Origin: Persicaria tinctoria
Lineage: Eukaryota; Streptophyta; Magnoliopsida; Caryophyllales; Polygonaceae
Assembly (NCBI GenBank): GCA_037127255.1
Contig: JBANSL010000014.1
Span: forward strand, 1,180,501 to 1,244,500
Direction: 5' to 3'
DNA length: 64,000 nt
Positions 11,688 to 22,172 of the stretch are shown piece by piece. The first letter of the stretch is position 1. The number at the start of each line of letters is the position of its first letter. Under the pieces are notes generated by a model. The model searched no databases. It saw only the letters and a list, made by a program, of their open reading frames with translations, and was not told the origin of the DNA. The position numbers and the translations under genes were made by a program.

Positions 11688-13925
11688 GCTGAACGAAATT
11701 TGAAGCTTTTTCTTTATCCCACGTCAATTAAAAATACATGGAGATGACAATAAACTCCTATATGTGTGTAAACTCTTTTCATTTGAAGACAAGTTGAATT
11801 TGATAAAACTAAGCTTGTGCTTCCTTCGTTTAGGGTTAAGAAACACAAATCTATCTTGGTGAGATGCCGGATAAATTAACCCTCTTGGTGAGATGCTAAG
11901 AGCAATTCCTTAGTGAGAGACGACAGAATCAAAGGGTCGGAAACACTTGGAGTGCAAGGCCGAGAGTGTGGAAGATCGAGTGTTGGAGAGAGCTCGGAGT
12001 GCGAGGCCGAGAGCGCTCTTGCATCACATATCCCTCAACCCCCATCCCCTACCCTACCATTATTCTAAGGCCTTCCACATCCCCATCATCACCCTCAAAC
12101 CACCCCCAAAACGTCACTCCAAAGCAGCCCCTCAATCCCTCTCAAACAAGCCCCGTTTGGAATCGTCTCTAAACAGGCGATGTCTCGGTAAAACGCGATT
12201 TCCTGCTTCGTCTGACCTCCGATTGATGGGATCTGCCCCAATCCGCGACCGCGACTTCAAGATCTACAAAAGTAGTACTTGCACATCCCCGGAATCCGAG
12301 CCAATCGACGGAAAATCGGCAATCTTTGAAGACTGATCTGTTGCCTCAGAAGCTGTCTACAATCTCCCGACTTCTCGGAACTCTCGTCGTCGGTCCTTTT
12401 GCTCGAGCCCGGGTCCGAGCACGTCATAATCCAAGAACTCCTCCATAGAGACCACAAAGAAATTGAATGATACATGGAGTTTGAATCCCTAATGATATCA
12501 AATACCTCGAGCTTCATAAAGGTGATCAAATGCTCGGTATTTAGGGGGAGAGGAAATGACACTATATATTACGAAAGAGATTGCATGAAAATGATTTCTT
12601 TATTATTTGTGATACGCGGATAAATGAAACCAGAAATTCAACACATATGTACACCAAATGAAAACTACATGGTTTAGCAAAAGGCTATCAAATGCATTTA
12701 CTAAAGTTAAGAAAGTGACAAAGTCACATAAATTGCACTAGCTCATTTGAAAGTTCTAGAAGCAACTCCAACTCAATGAATACCAAGTGATTCTCAAATA
12801 CGTCGGATGTGATGAAGATCACTAGTATATCATTTCCCCAAAAGTGGAAAGAGATCATGAGAATATGATGATCATCAAACAAAGAAAGGATGTCGATATT
12901 GAAATGACGATTAGGAGCTAGAAAGAAGCAAATTCATGTAAATATGAATTCTTCAAGCATGTTATTTTGGATGCGTAGTTCCAACTTCCAACACCGAAAA
13001 GTGTAACATCAATTGGTTTTAAATAGGTGTTCATACAAAAACATATAAAGTCAAGTTGATTGCACAAAAGCCTATCATAGGTTATATGAATGTATTCACT
13101 AGAAGTGGATGTAATTTTGGTTATAATTGATGGACGTGGTATTTGCATACCCATATTCATCACTGAATATTAATGAAAGAGTCGATTTAAAATGCCTGGA
13201 GCATTAATGTCAAACCCCCATCACTTGCAATTGGTTGAAGATCGATCCTTATAAGAGTACCTGATGTACATATAATTGTGAAAGTGGTGACATTGTAATA
13301 GGTCTCGAAGTCTCATACAAAGTTGTACTCTTTTCCTTAATATTAATCTTGGTTTTTATCACACTGAGTTTTTTCAAGGTAAGGTTTTTAACGAGGCAAC
13401 TTATGCACTATTTAATACAATAGATCCCTCAGGTCAAATGTTGAAGAACATGTTAGGTCCTGAAGTACCTTATGATTGTGCATTAAAAGCGGCTCAACAC
13501 TAAGACATATAAGTCAACTATGTCGATGTCAATTGTAATATATGAAGACATTTTGGCTTGTATACATCGAAGGCATTTTGGCTTGTATACATCAAAGACA
13601 ATGTTCAGACTCGACCATGAAGCTCATGAAAGTCAGAATTATCAAGAAGTTCGATGAGCTTATCGGAATGAGAAAACTGCAAGAAGAATGTTGAATTCAG
13701 GGGGAGAATATACGCAATGCGTTCTTTTTTCCTTCGATCAGGTTTTTATCCCACTGGATTTTTCTAACAAGGTTTTTAACGAGACAGTAGGATCAAAGTG
13801 TATCGAACGACATATGTACTCCTTTTCCCTTAGTTTTAGTTTTTTGTCCCATTGGGTTTTTCTAGGCAATTAAGGTTTTTAACGAGATAATTTGTAATGT
13901 TAGAGGTGTAAGTTTCAAAGGGGAG

Positions 13926-14167
13926 TGTTATAAAGTTATTGGTTTATGGTGGATGTTTCACCTCCCACCCATGCATTCACCTCCCTTAACTCCCACATGG
14001 TAGAAAGCCAAAGAGTTGATGAATTTATGAGGTCATCATCTCTATATATTCATATGCCTATATAAGGCCATCTACATCTCATTTGAGAGACATACAAACA
14101 ATAGAGAAGATTTCTCTCATTTCTTTTCCTCCTCTCTACTCTCTTATTTTTTTCACATATTATAACA
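13926..14167 (+). repeat. 3' LTR of the decayed Copia element
   Basis: The 242-bp LTR begins TGTTATAAAG and ends TATTATAACA, giving short inverted termini of TG...CA type. It is preceded directly by a polypurine tract (AAAGGGGAG, 13917-13925). A TATA box (CTATATAAGG) lies at about 14058. No second copy exists in the window, so insertion age cannot be estimated. Confidence 0.8.
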
Positions 14168-15121
14168 TATCCAGAATAATATGAATATTATTATAACATA
14201 ATAGACATATATAGTCTTTTAGGTGGATAAAGTCTTTACAGTAATAGTTTGTTTATAAGATATCATGGACTTGGGTTATACTATAAATTAGGTGGATGCA
14301 TTTCCACTCTTTTAGTAGTAGTATATGTTTTTCCTTCTTGGAAATGGTTGAAATAGTGAATTTGGGAAACGGGAAAACAAGTGGGTGTAAAGTTTATCTG
14401 ACTTTTTGGTAACCAAAAAAGTTGGCATCTTCCAAGGTGTAGTAATAGCAATTAAGCTAGCCAGGTCAAAATGTATCAACACTACTTTATAGTATAGCTG
14501 TTTTATACCGCATATGTATTCACAAATATGGTACCTACTACACTCCACAGATATATATTTTCAACCAAGTACTGTAGTACTGTATTATTTTAGGATTATA
14601 GTTAATTGTATATTGGGAATCAGGTAACATGTGCTATATGTATGTTATACACAAACATTAACATTAACATTAACATATGTTTATAGAGATTTCAAATTCC
14701 AAAAAGGGTGTTGAGGGGTATTAAGTGCTAGTGTAAATGCATTGGTGTGATGTTGTCCTTTTTACCAGCTTCTCATATCAACCTTTACATCTTCGATTTC
14801 AGCGTTTGATTGTCCATCTATTTATTTTTACTTTTGACCATTTTTAATGCAAGTAACGAGGTCTTTATTTTACACTACTCTACTTTACTCTAATTTTCAC
14901 CACATTGTAGTACTCCGTATGTAATTATGAATAAACATACGTTTTCTAATTGCTCCTTTCATTTTTAATCTACATAAAATATAAATGTAACTACACGTTT
15001 TGATTCGAAAAATACTACGGAGTACTAACAAAAAACCAATTTAGATCTAGCTAATTTTTATTGTAAGGAAATAGTAATTAAATGGGAAAAGAAATAATTG
15101 GCTTTGATTTTTTTTTTCTTC
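14168..15121. other. Intergenic, AT-rich
   Basis: No gene is recognised. Fragments such as ACTCCGTATG and CGGAGTAC around 14910 and 15015 look like worn ends of Stowaway-type MITEs, but no pair could be matched. Confidence 0.45.
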
Positions 15122-15124
15122 TTA

Positions 15125-15422
15125 GCTGTGTTTGGTAACTGAAGCTGAATGATTAATTGTCTAAAATATATGTTAAATTAAAATATTAATAAACTAGTAA
15201 TGTGTTTGACAACTTTCACTGAATGGGTAGCTAATAAAACTAGCTGATAAACTGAATGAATTTATGTATATAAAAAGAAAAGCTCCGAAAAGCTTGGGGG
15301 TAGCGGTTGGAAATTCAATTCTAAAACGCTAATTAAAAGTTAATCTTAGCTTATTTCATTTAAAACTATATAATATTAAAATAAGAAGCTCTAAAAAGCT
15401 ACTTTTGTTGCCAAACACACCC
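15125..15422. mobile_element. Tourist-like MITE (PIF/Harbinger superfamily)
   Basis: The 298-bp element has terminal inverted repeats GCTGTGTTTGGTAAC on the left and GTTGCCAAACACACCC on the right, and is flanked by TTA on both sides (15122-15124 and 15423-15425). The 3-bp TTA duplication with GTGTTTGG-type ends defines Tourist elements. It has no coding capacity. Related ends occur at 62202-63120 and 63706 onward. Confidence 0.8.
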
Positions 15423-15425
15423 TTA

Positions 15426-16437
15426 GTCCAGTTTGATTAATACATCTAGATCACGTATCAGATATCAATTTACACTTTCAATCACTAGATGTAAACTATA
15501 ACATTGCAAACTCACAATCACTACACTAAATATGTTTTTTTTATAAGGTAAGAATTCGAGGGCCAGACATGCCTGACTCTTTGAGTGGCCGATAAATTCG
15601 GTAAATGGCGAATCGTCAAATATACAACCTAAAATAGAAATACACCAAATATGTTATTGGTAATATGTTATGTAGTGGTTATTTTACACCTTTTTATGTG
15701 TATAAAATATTAAACTATCATATTATTCATATTTTAACTATGTTTTATGATAACATTTTAACTGATAAATAAAATGGTAAGAGGACATTGTTCTTTGAAG
15801 AAAAATCAAATTTATAGGAGATTTTATGTAATTTATAAAAATACGGGAAGTTTTTTGAAAACTAACATTTTTAAAGGGTGGTTTTATGTAATTCATCAAA
15901 AGAAAGAGAAGAAATAGATAGGGAGTGGAACCACGCGTGGTAGGAGGAAGGCTTTCAACAGTGACTTCCGCAAAACACGTCATTCAGAAGACGGCGAATT
16001 CTGGGAAGCTGCAATCCTGGCCGTTGATCCCTCCCCATCCAACGGCCCTCATTCTTCCTCTCCCCCGCTTACCGGATTTGTCTGTGTCAGCGTGGCCGGG
16101 GCTCCCGGACTCCTCCGCCTCATTCTCCTTTTCCTCTTTTCTTTCTTTTTTATTCATCTTAATTTCATTTCATTTCATTTTTTTTTATCAGTACTCTGTA
16201 ATCCGTATAAATTTTCAATTTAAAAAAAAAGGAAAAAAAAAAGTAGAATACGTTTTTTTTTTTTTTACCGTTTAACGAGGAGATGGAATTAATCAGGATG
16301 TCGACCGTTCAAGGATTATTTTTAAAATAAAAAAATAATAAAACGGGAGTATTTATTATTTAAGATATTTAAATTTGGAAATGGAAAAATTTAGGAAAGA
16401 AAAAGGAAATTGGGGTTAGAGGCAGTCACATTAAAAA
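15426..16437. other. Intergenic; possible promoter/leader split by the LINE
   Basis: The 15900-16140 part is GC-richer and ends in a CT-rich tract, like a plant promoter and leader, and its 116-codon frame has no domain. The sequence continues in similar style after the LINE (22160-22330, with GTCACAGCCACGTGAT containing a CACGTG G-box). The LINE therefore landed in gene-flank-like DNA, but I find no gene body for it. Confidence 0.35.
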
Positions 16438-16450
16438 GGGTGACAGCCAC
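16438..16450 (+). repeat. LINE target-site duplication, left copy
   Basis: GGGTGACAGCCAC occurs here and again at 22160-22172, directly after the LINE poly-A tract. The match can be extended by five A residues, which are ambiguous with the tail. A perfect 13-bp duplication indicates recent target-primed insertion. Confidence 0.93.
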
Positions 16451-16611
16451 TTGCCCTTTCCTGTCTTGCTAAATGCAAGGATGGATTATTTGTTGTGCTT
16501 GGGGCATCTACCCAGCTGAAGTGTGTTCGTAAGGAACATCAGCCCCTTGCCCTTTCCTGTTGCTCAAAGGATAAATTTGTTAGGTGTGGAAAGGATATCG
16601 GGAAGTTGCTG

Positions 16612-17967
16612 ATGGTTGAGCTACCTCTCTGGATACTATATGTACGAAATCTCATCTCTAAGAACACGCTTTGCAACAAGTTTTGGAACAAACCCGCTTG
16701 TGGGTGCAGTAAGCCCATGTCTGCTACAATCTGTAAGCCTAACCCTAAGATTCAAGTTCATACCTTATGTAATTTCTGGTGTAAAATTGCTTGCTCGGGA
16801 TTTGTTGTTAATATGCTGATTGCTAATCCAGTTTACAAAATTTTGTCCTCAAAAATTAATATGCTATGTTTGATACAAAACAACACAATATCTTGGTGTT
16901 CCAACAAAACTGTGAGAGAGCCATGTGCTCTGTCACTCTCTACCCCCCGAAAGGGCCCTCAAAAAGTGATGGTTAAACAGGTGCTTGAAGGGCTTACAAA
17001 CCCTACTGTTTTTGTGATGGTTCTTGGTGAATTGTTTCCATCTCGAAAAATTAGTAAGTTCATCTTATGCCTAACAACTTTCTTGAAACCCACTATTTTG
17101 GTGGTTGTTTCGGATTACTTGTTGATTGTTGCCATTCTCCTCACCTCCTATTGGTGCTTAAAAAACCAGGTGAGCTCTTCACCACGTACCCCCCGATTCT
17201 CGGGCCCGAATCAAACGGTGGTCTTTGGGGTTTTCATTGCCCCTTTCCTCTGTTTTGATGAAAAACTGTTTTCATTAAATCCCGATATTGGAAGAATATG
17301 CCTAGCTATGACTATCATATTGATTTGCCTTGCTACGGTTGTAGTGGATTCGTTGTTACCGGCGTTCTTCGTGTCGTCATTTATCCCCACTATCACCACT
17401 GTTGCAAATTTAGGCTCACCCGTGCTTAGCTTGCCTGAGTTCTGTTACAACTCCAGATGTGTGGAAGATGACTCTCTACCATGTCTTTGCACAATAATGT
17501 TGTTTATTTCAGCTATTTCAAAAAAGGATGTATGTCAAGAAGAGTTTGTGAAGTCCTTCACTGTGTTCCGTCACTTTATTTTGAGTAAAACATTTGTTCC
17601 AAAGGGCTCAATCAACTGTCATATAGAATTTACAAAATCTAACACAAATATTTATGGGGCAAAGCTAGAGGAAAAGTCAAGGGTGATCATCGAGTTAATT
17701 GGAAGAATAATTTTAACAACCAAAATTAAGGTGGTGTACAACATGATCATTCATGATCATTTAAAAGTTTGTCTTGGTCTATTGAGCCCAATCTCATACT
17801 ACTCGGTGTGGTCTTGTGGGCTTAGTCAGGATCAACTCAATCTTAATCTTTGTTACAGAATATTATCTACAAGGTTAGCAAATGTAATTGTCAAATTAAA
17901 ACCACAAAAACTCTTCGATTTAAGGACTCTGAAAACCTGTCCTTTAATCTTCAAAGGTTATAAATGA
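16612..17967 (+). CDS. LINE ORF1, atypical, 451 aa
   Basis: The frame is open from 16444, but the first ATG is at 16612; GTG at 16495 would add 39 residues. It ends in TGA at 17965-17967, overlapping the ORF2 start as ATGA. Plant L1 ORF1 proteins usually carry an RRM-like or DUF4283 region and a CCHC zinc knuckle. Neither is visible here. Instead the N-terminal third is cysteine-rich and residues about 140-270 hold several hydrophobic stretches (such as ILVVVSDYLLIVAILLTSYW). A 450-codon frame in AT-rich DNA is unlikely by chance, so it is probably translated or recently was. Its role, normally RNA binding in the RNP, is inferred only from position. Confidence 0.6.
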   Translation: MVELPLWILYVRNLISKNTLCNKFWNKPACGCSKPMSATICKPNPKIQVHTLCNFWCKIACSGFVVNMLIANPVYKILSSKINMLCLIQNNTISWCSNKTVREPCALSLSTPRKGPQKVMVKQVLEGLTNPTVFVMVLGELFPSRKISKFILCLTTFLKPTILVVVSDYLLIVAILLTSYWCLKNQVSSSPRTPRFSGPNQTVVFGVFIAPFLCFDEKLFSLNPDIGRICLAMTIILICLATVVVDSLLPAFFVSSFIPTITTVANLGSPVLSLPEFCYNSRCVEDDSLPCLCTIMLFISAISKKDVCQEEFVKSFTVFRHFILSKTFVPKGSINCHIEFTKSNTNIYGAKLEEKSRVIIELIGRIILTTKIKVVYNMIIHDHLKVCLGLLSPISYYSVWSCGLSQDQLNLNLCYRILSTRLANVIVKLKPQKLFDLRTLKTCPLIFKGYK

Positions 17968-20900
17968 AGATCTGTTTTTGGAACTGTAGAGGCATAGGAA
18001 AAAGAACCTTTTGGACTGAAATTAATTCGTTATGTATAAATGAGCATATCCAAATATTGGCATTAGCAGAAACTAAAACGGAATCTACTCCCGATGACAA
18101 AAATTGGAAGACTGCTGGTTTCGATGAAGCTATCTGGTCGCCGGCTCATGGGCGATCGGGAGGAATTGGAGTATTATGGAAATCTCACCAATTACTAAAT
18201 ATCTCCATTTCTGTGGAAATTCACTTGCCAAGGATTATTGGCCTTCGTCTTGAGTCTGTGCTCGAAGGGTTTCCTTTTCTTGCACTCTTCGTCTACGCTC
18301 CTCCGGTCCCTAACGAGAAAGCTTTGTTTTGGGAAACATTAACCTTAATTGTAAATAACTCAACCATACCTTGCATGGTATTAGGGGACCTAAATGAAAT
18401 ATTATGCAGCGCAGACAAACATGGCGGCGCACCTATCCGTTCGTCCCGATTCACGAGGCTCCAAACCTTCATTAATGAATGTTCGCTCATGGACCTCCCC
18501 ACTTTTGGGAACCCATTCACATGGAGGAAAAACCCGGATGAAGATTTCAATATTCGAGAAAAAATTGATCGGGTGCTTGTTCACCATCGCATTATCGAAA
18601 GTTTTCCTAACCTGATCACAAACAATGGGGCTTTCTCTTCATCCGATCACTGTCCCATAACAATATCTATGGAAAACAATCCTTCCTTCAAAGCACCACC
18701 TTTTAAATTCGAGAATGCATGGTTGCTTAGGAAGGATTTTCGTAACATAGTTAAACAGTCCTGGCGGGCTAATTGCCCTGGTTCAGCTATGTTTCAACTT
18801 ATGTTTAAACAAAAAATCCTTAAGAAAAAGGCTAAGGAATGGAACAGTTCTACCTTTGGGAATATATTTCGACAACTAAAAAATGTGGAGACCCAGCTGC
18901 TACACATTCAATCCTCGCCTCGAGTGAATAATGCACAAACAACCTCTTGTAAAGAGAAGAATCTTATGAGAAAAAAGGAAAAGCTCCTACTATTCCAAAA
19001 ATCGTTTTGGAACCAGCGAGCCAAATCCAAACATCTTAAGTTGTCTGACTCCAACACATCTTATTTCCACCGCACTGCGATTGGTAGAAGACATAGAAAA
19101 CAGATTCGCAACATTACCACTTCCAACGGAACTTTGATAGTGGGTGAGGAAAATGTCAGAAATGAAATCAAAGACGATTTTGAGAAAAGATTCCGACAAG
19201 AGCCTATTGATGATAGGCTTCTAGACGAAATGTTAGGATTAATCCAACCATCAATAACAACTGAGGAAAATGCTTTCCTAACTCGATATCCATCAAATGG
19301 GGAAATAAAAGCTGCTGTCTTCAATTTGGGAAAAAATAAATCCCCAGGTCCTGATGGATTTACAGCTGAATTCTATAAAAAATATTGGGATATAGTTGGG
19401 GCATCAGTAATTAGAGCTGTAAAAGGATTTTTCCATTCTGGAAAAATACTAAAACAAATAAATCACACATTTATTACCCTTCTTCCAAAAAGAGACAACC
19501 CGACTACCACTGGTCACTACCGCCCAATCAGTCTGTGCTCAAATATATATAAAATTATATCAAAAATCTTGACAGACAGAATTAAAACAATTATTGGGAA
19601 ACTTATCCACCCCCTTCAGGGTGCATTTGTGTCAGACAGGGCTATTCAAGATAATGTTCTAATAGCTCATGAGATCTTCCACTCCTTTCGATCTCGTACG
19701 GGTCGTGAGGGATGGCTTGCAATAAAACTAGATATGGAAAAAGCATATGATAGAGTTGACTGGAATTTCACAAAAAAGGTACTAGAAAAATTTGGGTTCC
19801 ATGCTACGTTTATTTCATGGGTCATGGAATGTGTAACATCAGTATCCTTCTCAGTGCTAGTTAACAACGGTCCTACTGACTTGTTCTTTCCATCCAGGGG
19901 TCTCCGTCAGGGGGACCCGATATCCCCTTTCCTATTTATCTTAGGGGCCGAAATCCTGGCACGAAAACTCTCAGCTGAAGCAAACCTGGACAAAACCCCC
20001 ATTGGCTTTCCTTTTGGGAGAAATGGACCTAGAATCCCGTTCCTCTCCTTTGCTGATGATATCATTATCTTCTCAAAAGGCAGCATAGAGGCCGGACTCA
20101 AAGTAAAATCAATAATTGACTCTTATTGTAAAATTTCGGGCCAAAAAGTCAATTATCATAAATCAAGCTTCCAAGCTACGAAAGGCATATCGAACCATAG
20201 GATTCTAGAATTACGCAACTGCTTAAATATTACAAATGAAAATTCCTTGGAAAAATATCTGGGTTGTCCGATCATCAATGGTAGAGTGAACAAAAACACG
20301 TTTGAGGACTTCATCTGTAAATCTAAAGAACAATTGAGCAAATGGCGTGCAAACGCCCTATCACAACAGGGGCGCGCAATCTTAATCAACTCCAATCTGT
20401 CAGCAAAGCCACTATATATTATGCAAAACTTCATGCTCCCAGCAGCAATGCACAAAGAACTTGACCAAATCAATCGTACTTTCTTTTGGAATAAGGATCT
20501 TCAACATCGACCGCTTATAAGCTGGGATAGGATTTGTAGGCCTAAACAGTGCGGGGGTTTAGGAATTCGCAAATCAAAAGAAATGAATGAGGCCCTCCAG
20601 ATGAAACTGTTATGGAAAATTCTGGCTGAACCAAATAATGTCTGGGTCACTCTGATTAGACACAAATACCTTCGCTCTGCCACCATTTTTGACTACACAA
20701 AAACCGGATCCGTTTCTTGGCAATGGTCCAAGCTGACAACTTTAACTGATAAATTTAAGAAGGGGCTTATATGGTCCGTAGGAAATGGAAAATCAATCAA
20801 ATTCTGGACTGATAATTGGATTACGACATCTTCATTGCTATCTAGAGATAATTGCCCCCAAATCAATAATATGGAAGAAACTGTTAGTGACTACATTATG

Positions 20901-22094
20901 GGGGGCAGATGGTGGTTAGAAAAGTTACAAAATGCGCTACCTAATTGCATAGTAAATGAAATTCTAGACATCCCGCTACCCGCTTCTCATTTTGAGGATC
21001 GGCTCTACTGGTGGCCTGATCGAGAGGGGTGGTTTTCCACTACAAGCGCATACAAATTAATGACAGCTCAATCAGCCTTACACTTAGACAACAACGCCTG
21101 GATATGGAAGGTGAACATTCCTCCTAAGGTTAAAAATTTCCTTTGGAAGGTTTCTCAGGATGGGCTCCCAACTGCTTCTAGGCTTTCATGTAGGGGTGTC
21201 TCTATCCCTTCCACGTGTAGTCTATGCAACAGTGCAGTGGAAGATGAGGTCCACATCCTGCTTCAATGCCCCTACGTACGTTCTATCTACCAATTCCCTT
21301 CTCGGGTACAATCAACTATTACAAGCTTGATAGTTCAGTCACGCGACATTAAACCTATCCTGTCGTCCATTGGGAACGATCTCAGTTCTTCTGCCAAGGA
21401 GATGCTTGCCTTTTCTTGGTGGTCGATCTGGTATATTCGGAACAATCACTTGTTTCGGCAGGAACCGCTTCCGCAGAAGGAAATAGTTTTACGCATAATC
21501 AAATCCCATATCGATAACTGGAGGAAAACAGCTTGTTTAGAGACTAGCCTAGATGAGGACTTTCCCAAAGTCCCACATAACTCTAACCCCCCGAAAAGGA
21601 AAAAGAACCAAAGAAGGATTGAGTGGCGTAAACCACCAAGGGGCACGCTTAAGCTAAATTTCGATGGATCAACGCTAATAAACAATGAAAGTACGGCGGG
21701 CGTCATAATCCGGGACTGGAAAGGTCAACCAATACGGCTCTGTTATCAAAAGCTTGGCAAACAAAACCCCCTCAAAGCGGAAGCTCTTGCTCTTAAATTG
21801 GGCATTCAACACGTCCTTCAACTACATATTGACAAAATCCACATCGAAGGTGACTCTAGTATAATCATTGACCACTTAAACAGAAAAACCAAATGTCCTT
21901 GGGAAATTGAACTAATTTTATCTGATGTACAACTTCTTCTATCGACTTTGAAAGAAGTTTCTTTCTTTCATGTGCCCCGTTTGGGTAATAGAGTGGCTGA
22001 TAAGGTTGCACACCTTTGCCACTCTGCCCGGGGAGTCGATATTCACAACGATACAGGTCTTCTTGACCTCATCCGCAAGGATGCTGCCGGGTAG
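17964..22094 (+). CDS. LINE ORF2: endonuclease, reverse transcriptase, RNase H (1376 aa)
   Basis: The intact frame starts at the ATG within ATGA shared with ORF1. An APE-type endonuclease comes first: FWNCRG at residues 5-10 and catalytic SDH at 227-229. The reverse transcriptase follows, with SPGPDGF at 460-466 and the active site FADD at 696-699. A zf-RVT region spans about 1046-1120 (WIWKVNIPPKVKNFLWK, then CSLC and a later CPY). A C-terminal RNase H starts near 1228, with NFDGS (Asp1234), AEALAL, EGDSS and NRVADKVAH as its conserved acidic positions. The protein nicks target DNA and copies the element RNA in place. No stop or frameshift is seen. Confidence 0.95.
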   Translation: MKICFWNCRGIGKRTFWTEINSLCINEHIQILALAETKTESTPDDKNWKTAGFDEAIWSPAHGRSGGIGVLWKSHQLLNISISVEIHLPRIIGLRLESVLEGFPFLALFVYAPPVPNEKALFWETLTLIVNNSTIPCMVLGDLNEILCSADKHGGAPIRSSRFTRLQTFINECSLMDLPTFGNPFTWRKNPDEDFNIREKIDRVLVHHRIIESFPNLITNNGAFSSSDHCPITISMENNPSFKAPPFKFENAWLLRKDFRNIVKQSWRANCPGSAMFQLMFKQKILKKKAKEWNSSTFGNIFRQLKNVETQLLHIQSSPRVNNAQTTSCKEKNLMRKKEKLLLFQKSFWNQRAKSKHLKLSDSNTSYFHRTAIGRRHRKQIRNITTSNGTLIVGEENVRNEIKDDFEKRFRQEPIDDRLLDEMLGLIQPSITTEENAFLTRYPSNGEIKAAVFNLGKNKSPGPDGFTAEFYKKYWDIVGASVIRAVKGFFHSGKILKQINHTFITLLPKRDNPTTTGHYRPISLCSNIYKIISKILTDRIKTIIGKLIHPLQGAFVSDRAIQDNVLIAHEIFHSFRSRTGREGWLAIKLDMEKAYDRVDWNFTKKVLEKFGFHATFISWVMECVTSVSFSVLVNNGPTDLFFPSRGLRQGDPISPFLFILGAEILARKLSAEANLDKTPIGFPFGRNGPRIPFLSFADDIIIFSKGSIEAGLKVKSIIDSYCKISGQKVNYHKSSFQATKGISNHRILELRNCLNITNENSLEKYLGCPIINGRVNKNTFEDFICKSKEQLSKWRANALSQQGRAILINSNLSAKPLYIMQNFMLPAAMHKELDQINRTFFWNKDLQHRPLISWDRICRPKQCGGLGIRKSKEMNEALQMKLLWKILAEPNNVWVTLIRHKYLRSATIFDYTKTGSVSWQWSKLTTLTDKFKKGLIWSVGNGKSIKFWTDNWITTSSLLSRDNCPQINNMEETVSDYIMGGRWWLEKLQNALPNCIVNEILDIPLPASHFEDRLYWWPDREGWFSTTSAYKLMTAQSALHLDNNAWIWKVNIPPKVKNFLWKVSQDGLPTASRLSCRGVSIPSTCSLCNSAVEDEVHILLQCPYVRSIYQFPSRVQSTITSLIVQSRDIKPILSSIGNDLSSSAKEMLAFSWWSIWYIRNNHLFRQEPLPQKEIVLRIIKSHIDNWRKTACLETSLDEDFPKVPHNSNPPKRKKNQRRIEWRKPPRGTLKLNFDGSTLINNESTAGVIIRDWKGQPIRLCYQKLGKQNPLKAEALALKLGIQHVLQLHIDKIHIEGDSSIIIDHLNRKTKCPWEIELILSDVQLLLSTLKEVSFFHVPRLGNRVADKVAHLCHSARGVDIHNDTGLLDLIRKDAAG

Positions 22095-22117
22095 AGTCTT
22101 CTCGCCCGAATCCTTTC

Positions 22118-22159
<42 letters not shown>

Positions 22160-22162
<3 letters not shown>

Positions 22163-22172
22163 TGACAGCCAC
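22160..22172 (+). repeat. LINE target-site duplication, right copy
   Basis: Identical to 16438-16450 and placed immediately after the A tract, closing the insertion. Confidence 0.93.

Larger units (their letters stand above)
10563..14167 (+). mobile_element. Decayed Ty1/Copia retrotransposon lacking its 5' LTR
   Basis: A gag start at 10563 reads MSNFIRLEFTTIDVSGRNYL, the N-terminal motif common in plant Copia gag. It then shifts frame, with SQQDCAKAMI readable in a neighbouring frame. Around 13020-13150 the plus strand encodes a broken reverse transcriptase; LMDVVFAYPYSSLN corresponds to the conserved LMDVVTAYLYGSLD region. From about 13690 come the typical pre-LTR repeats (CAAGGTTTTTAACGAG and variants, at least three times), then a polypurine tract and the 3' LTR. 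Stops and frameshifts are frequent throughout. The 11820-12560 part, GC-richer, is not recognised and could be a nested insertion or captured host DNA. Confidence 0.75.
16451..22159 (+). mobile_element. Full-length L1-clade LINE with RNase H
   Basis: The 5.7-kb element carries two open frames, a short 3' UTR of about 25 nt and a 40-A tail (22120-22159), and is bracketed by a perfect 13-bp duplication. ORF2 has endonuclease, reverse transcriptase, a zf-RVT region and a C-terminal RNase H, the arrangement of one plant L1 group. The intact ORF2, perfect duplication and uninterrupted tail all indicate a young insertion that may still be competent. The 5' end coincides with the duplication, so no 5' truncation is visible. 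A CTTGCCCTTTCCTGT block is repeated at 16451 and about 16546 in the leader. Confidence 0.93.

Noticed and set aside
11947..12562. Overlapping frames of 101-129 codons on both strands
   Set aside because: They lie inside the decayed Copia element, show no domain and overlap one another; GC-richer sequence explains their length.
21939..22172. Minus-strand frame starting in the LINE poly-A
   Set aside because: A shadow of ORF2 with a poly-Phe stretch from the A tract.
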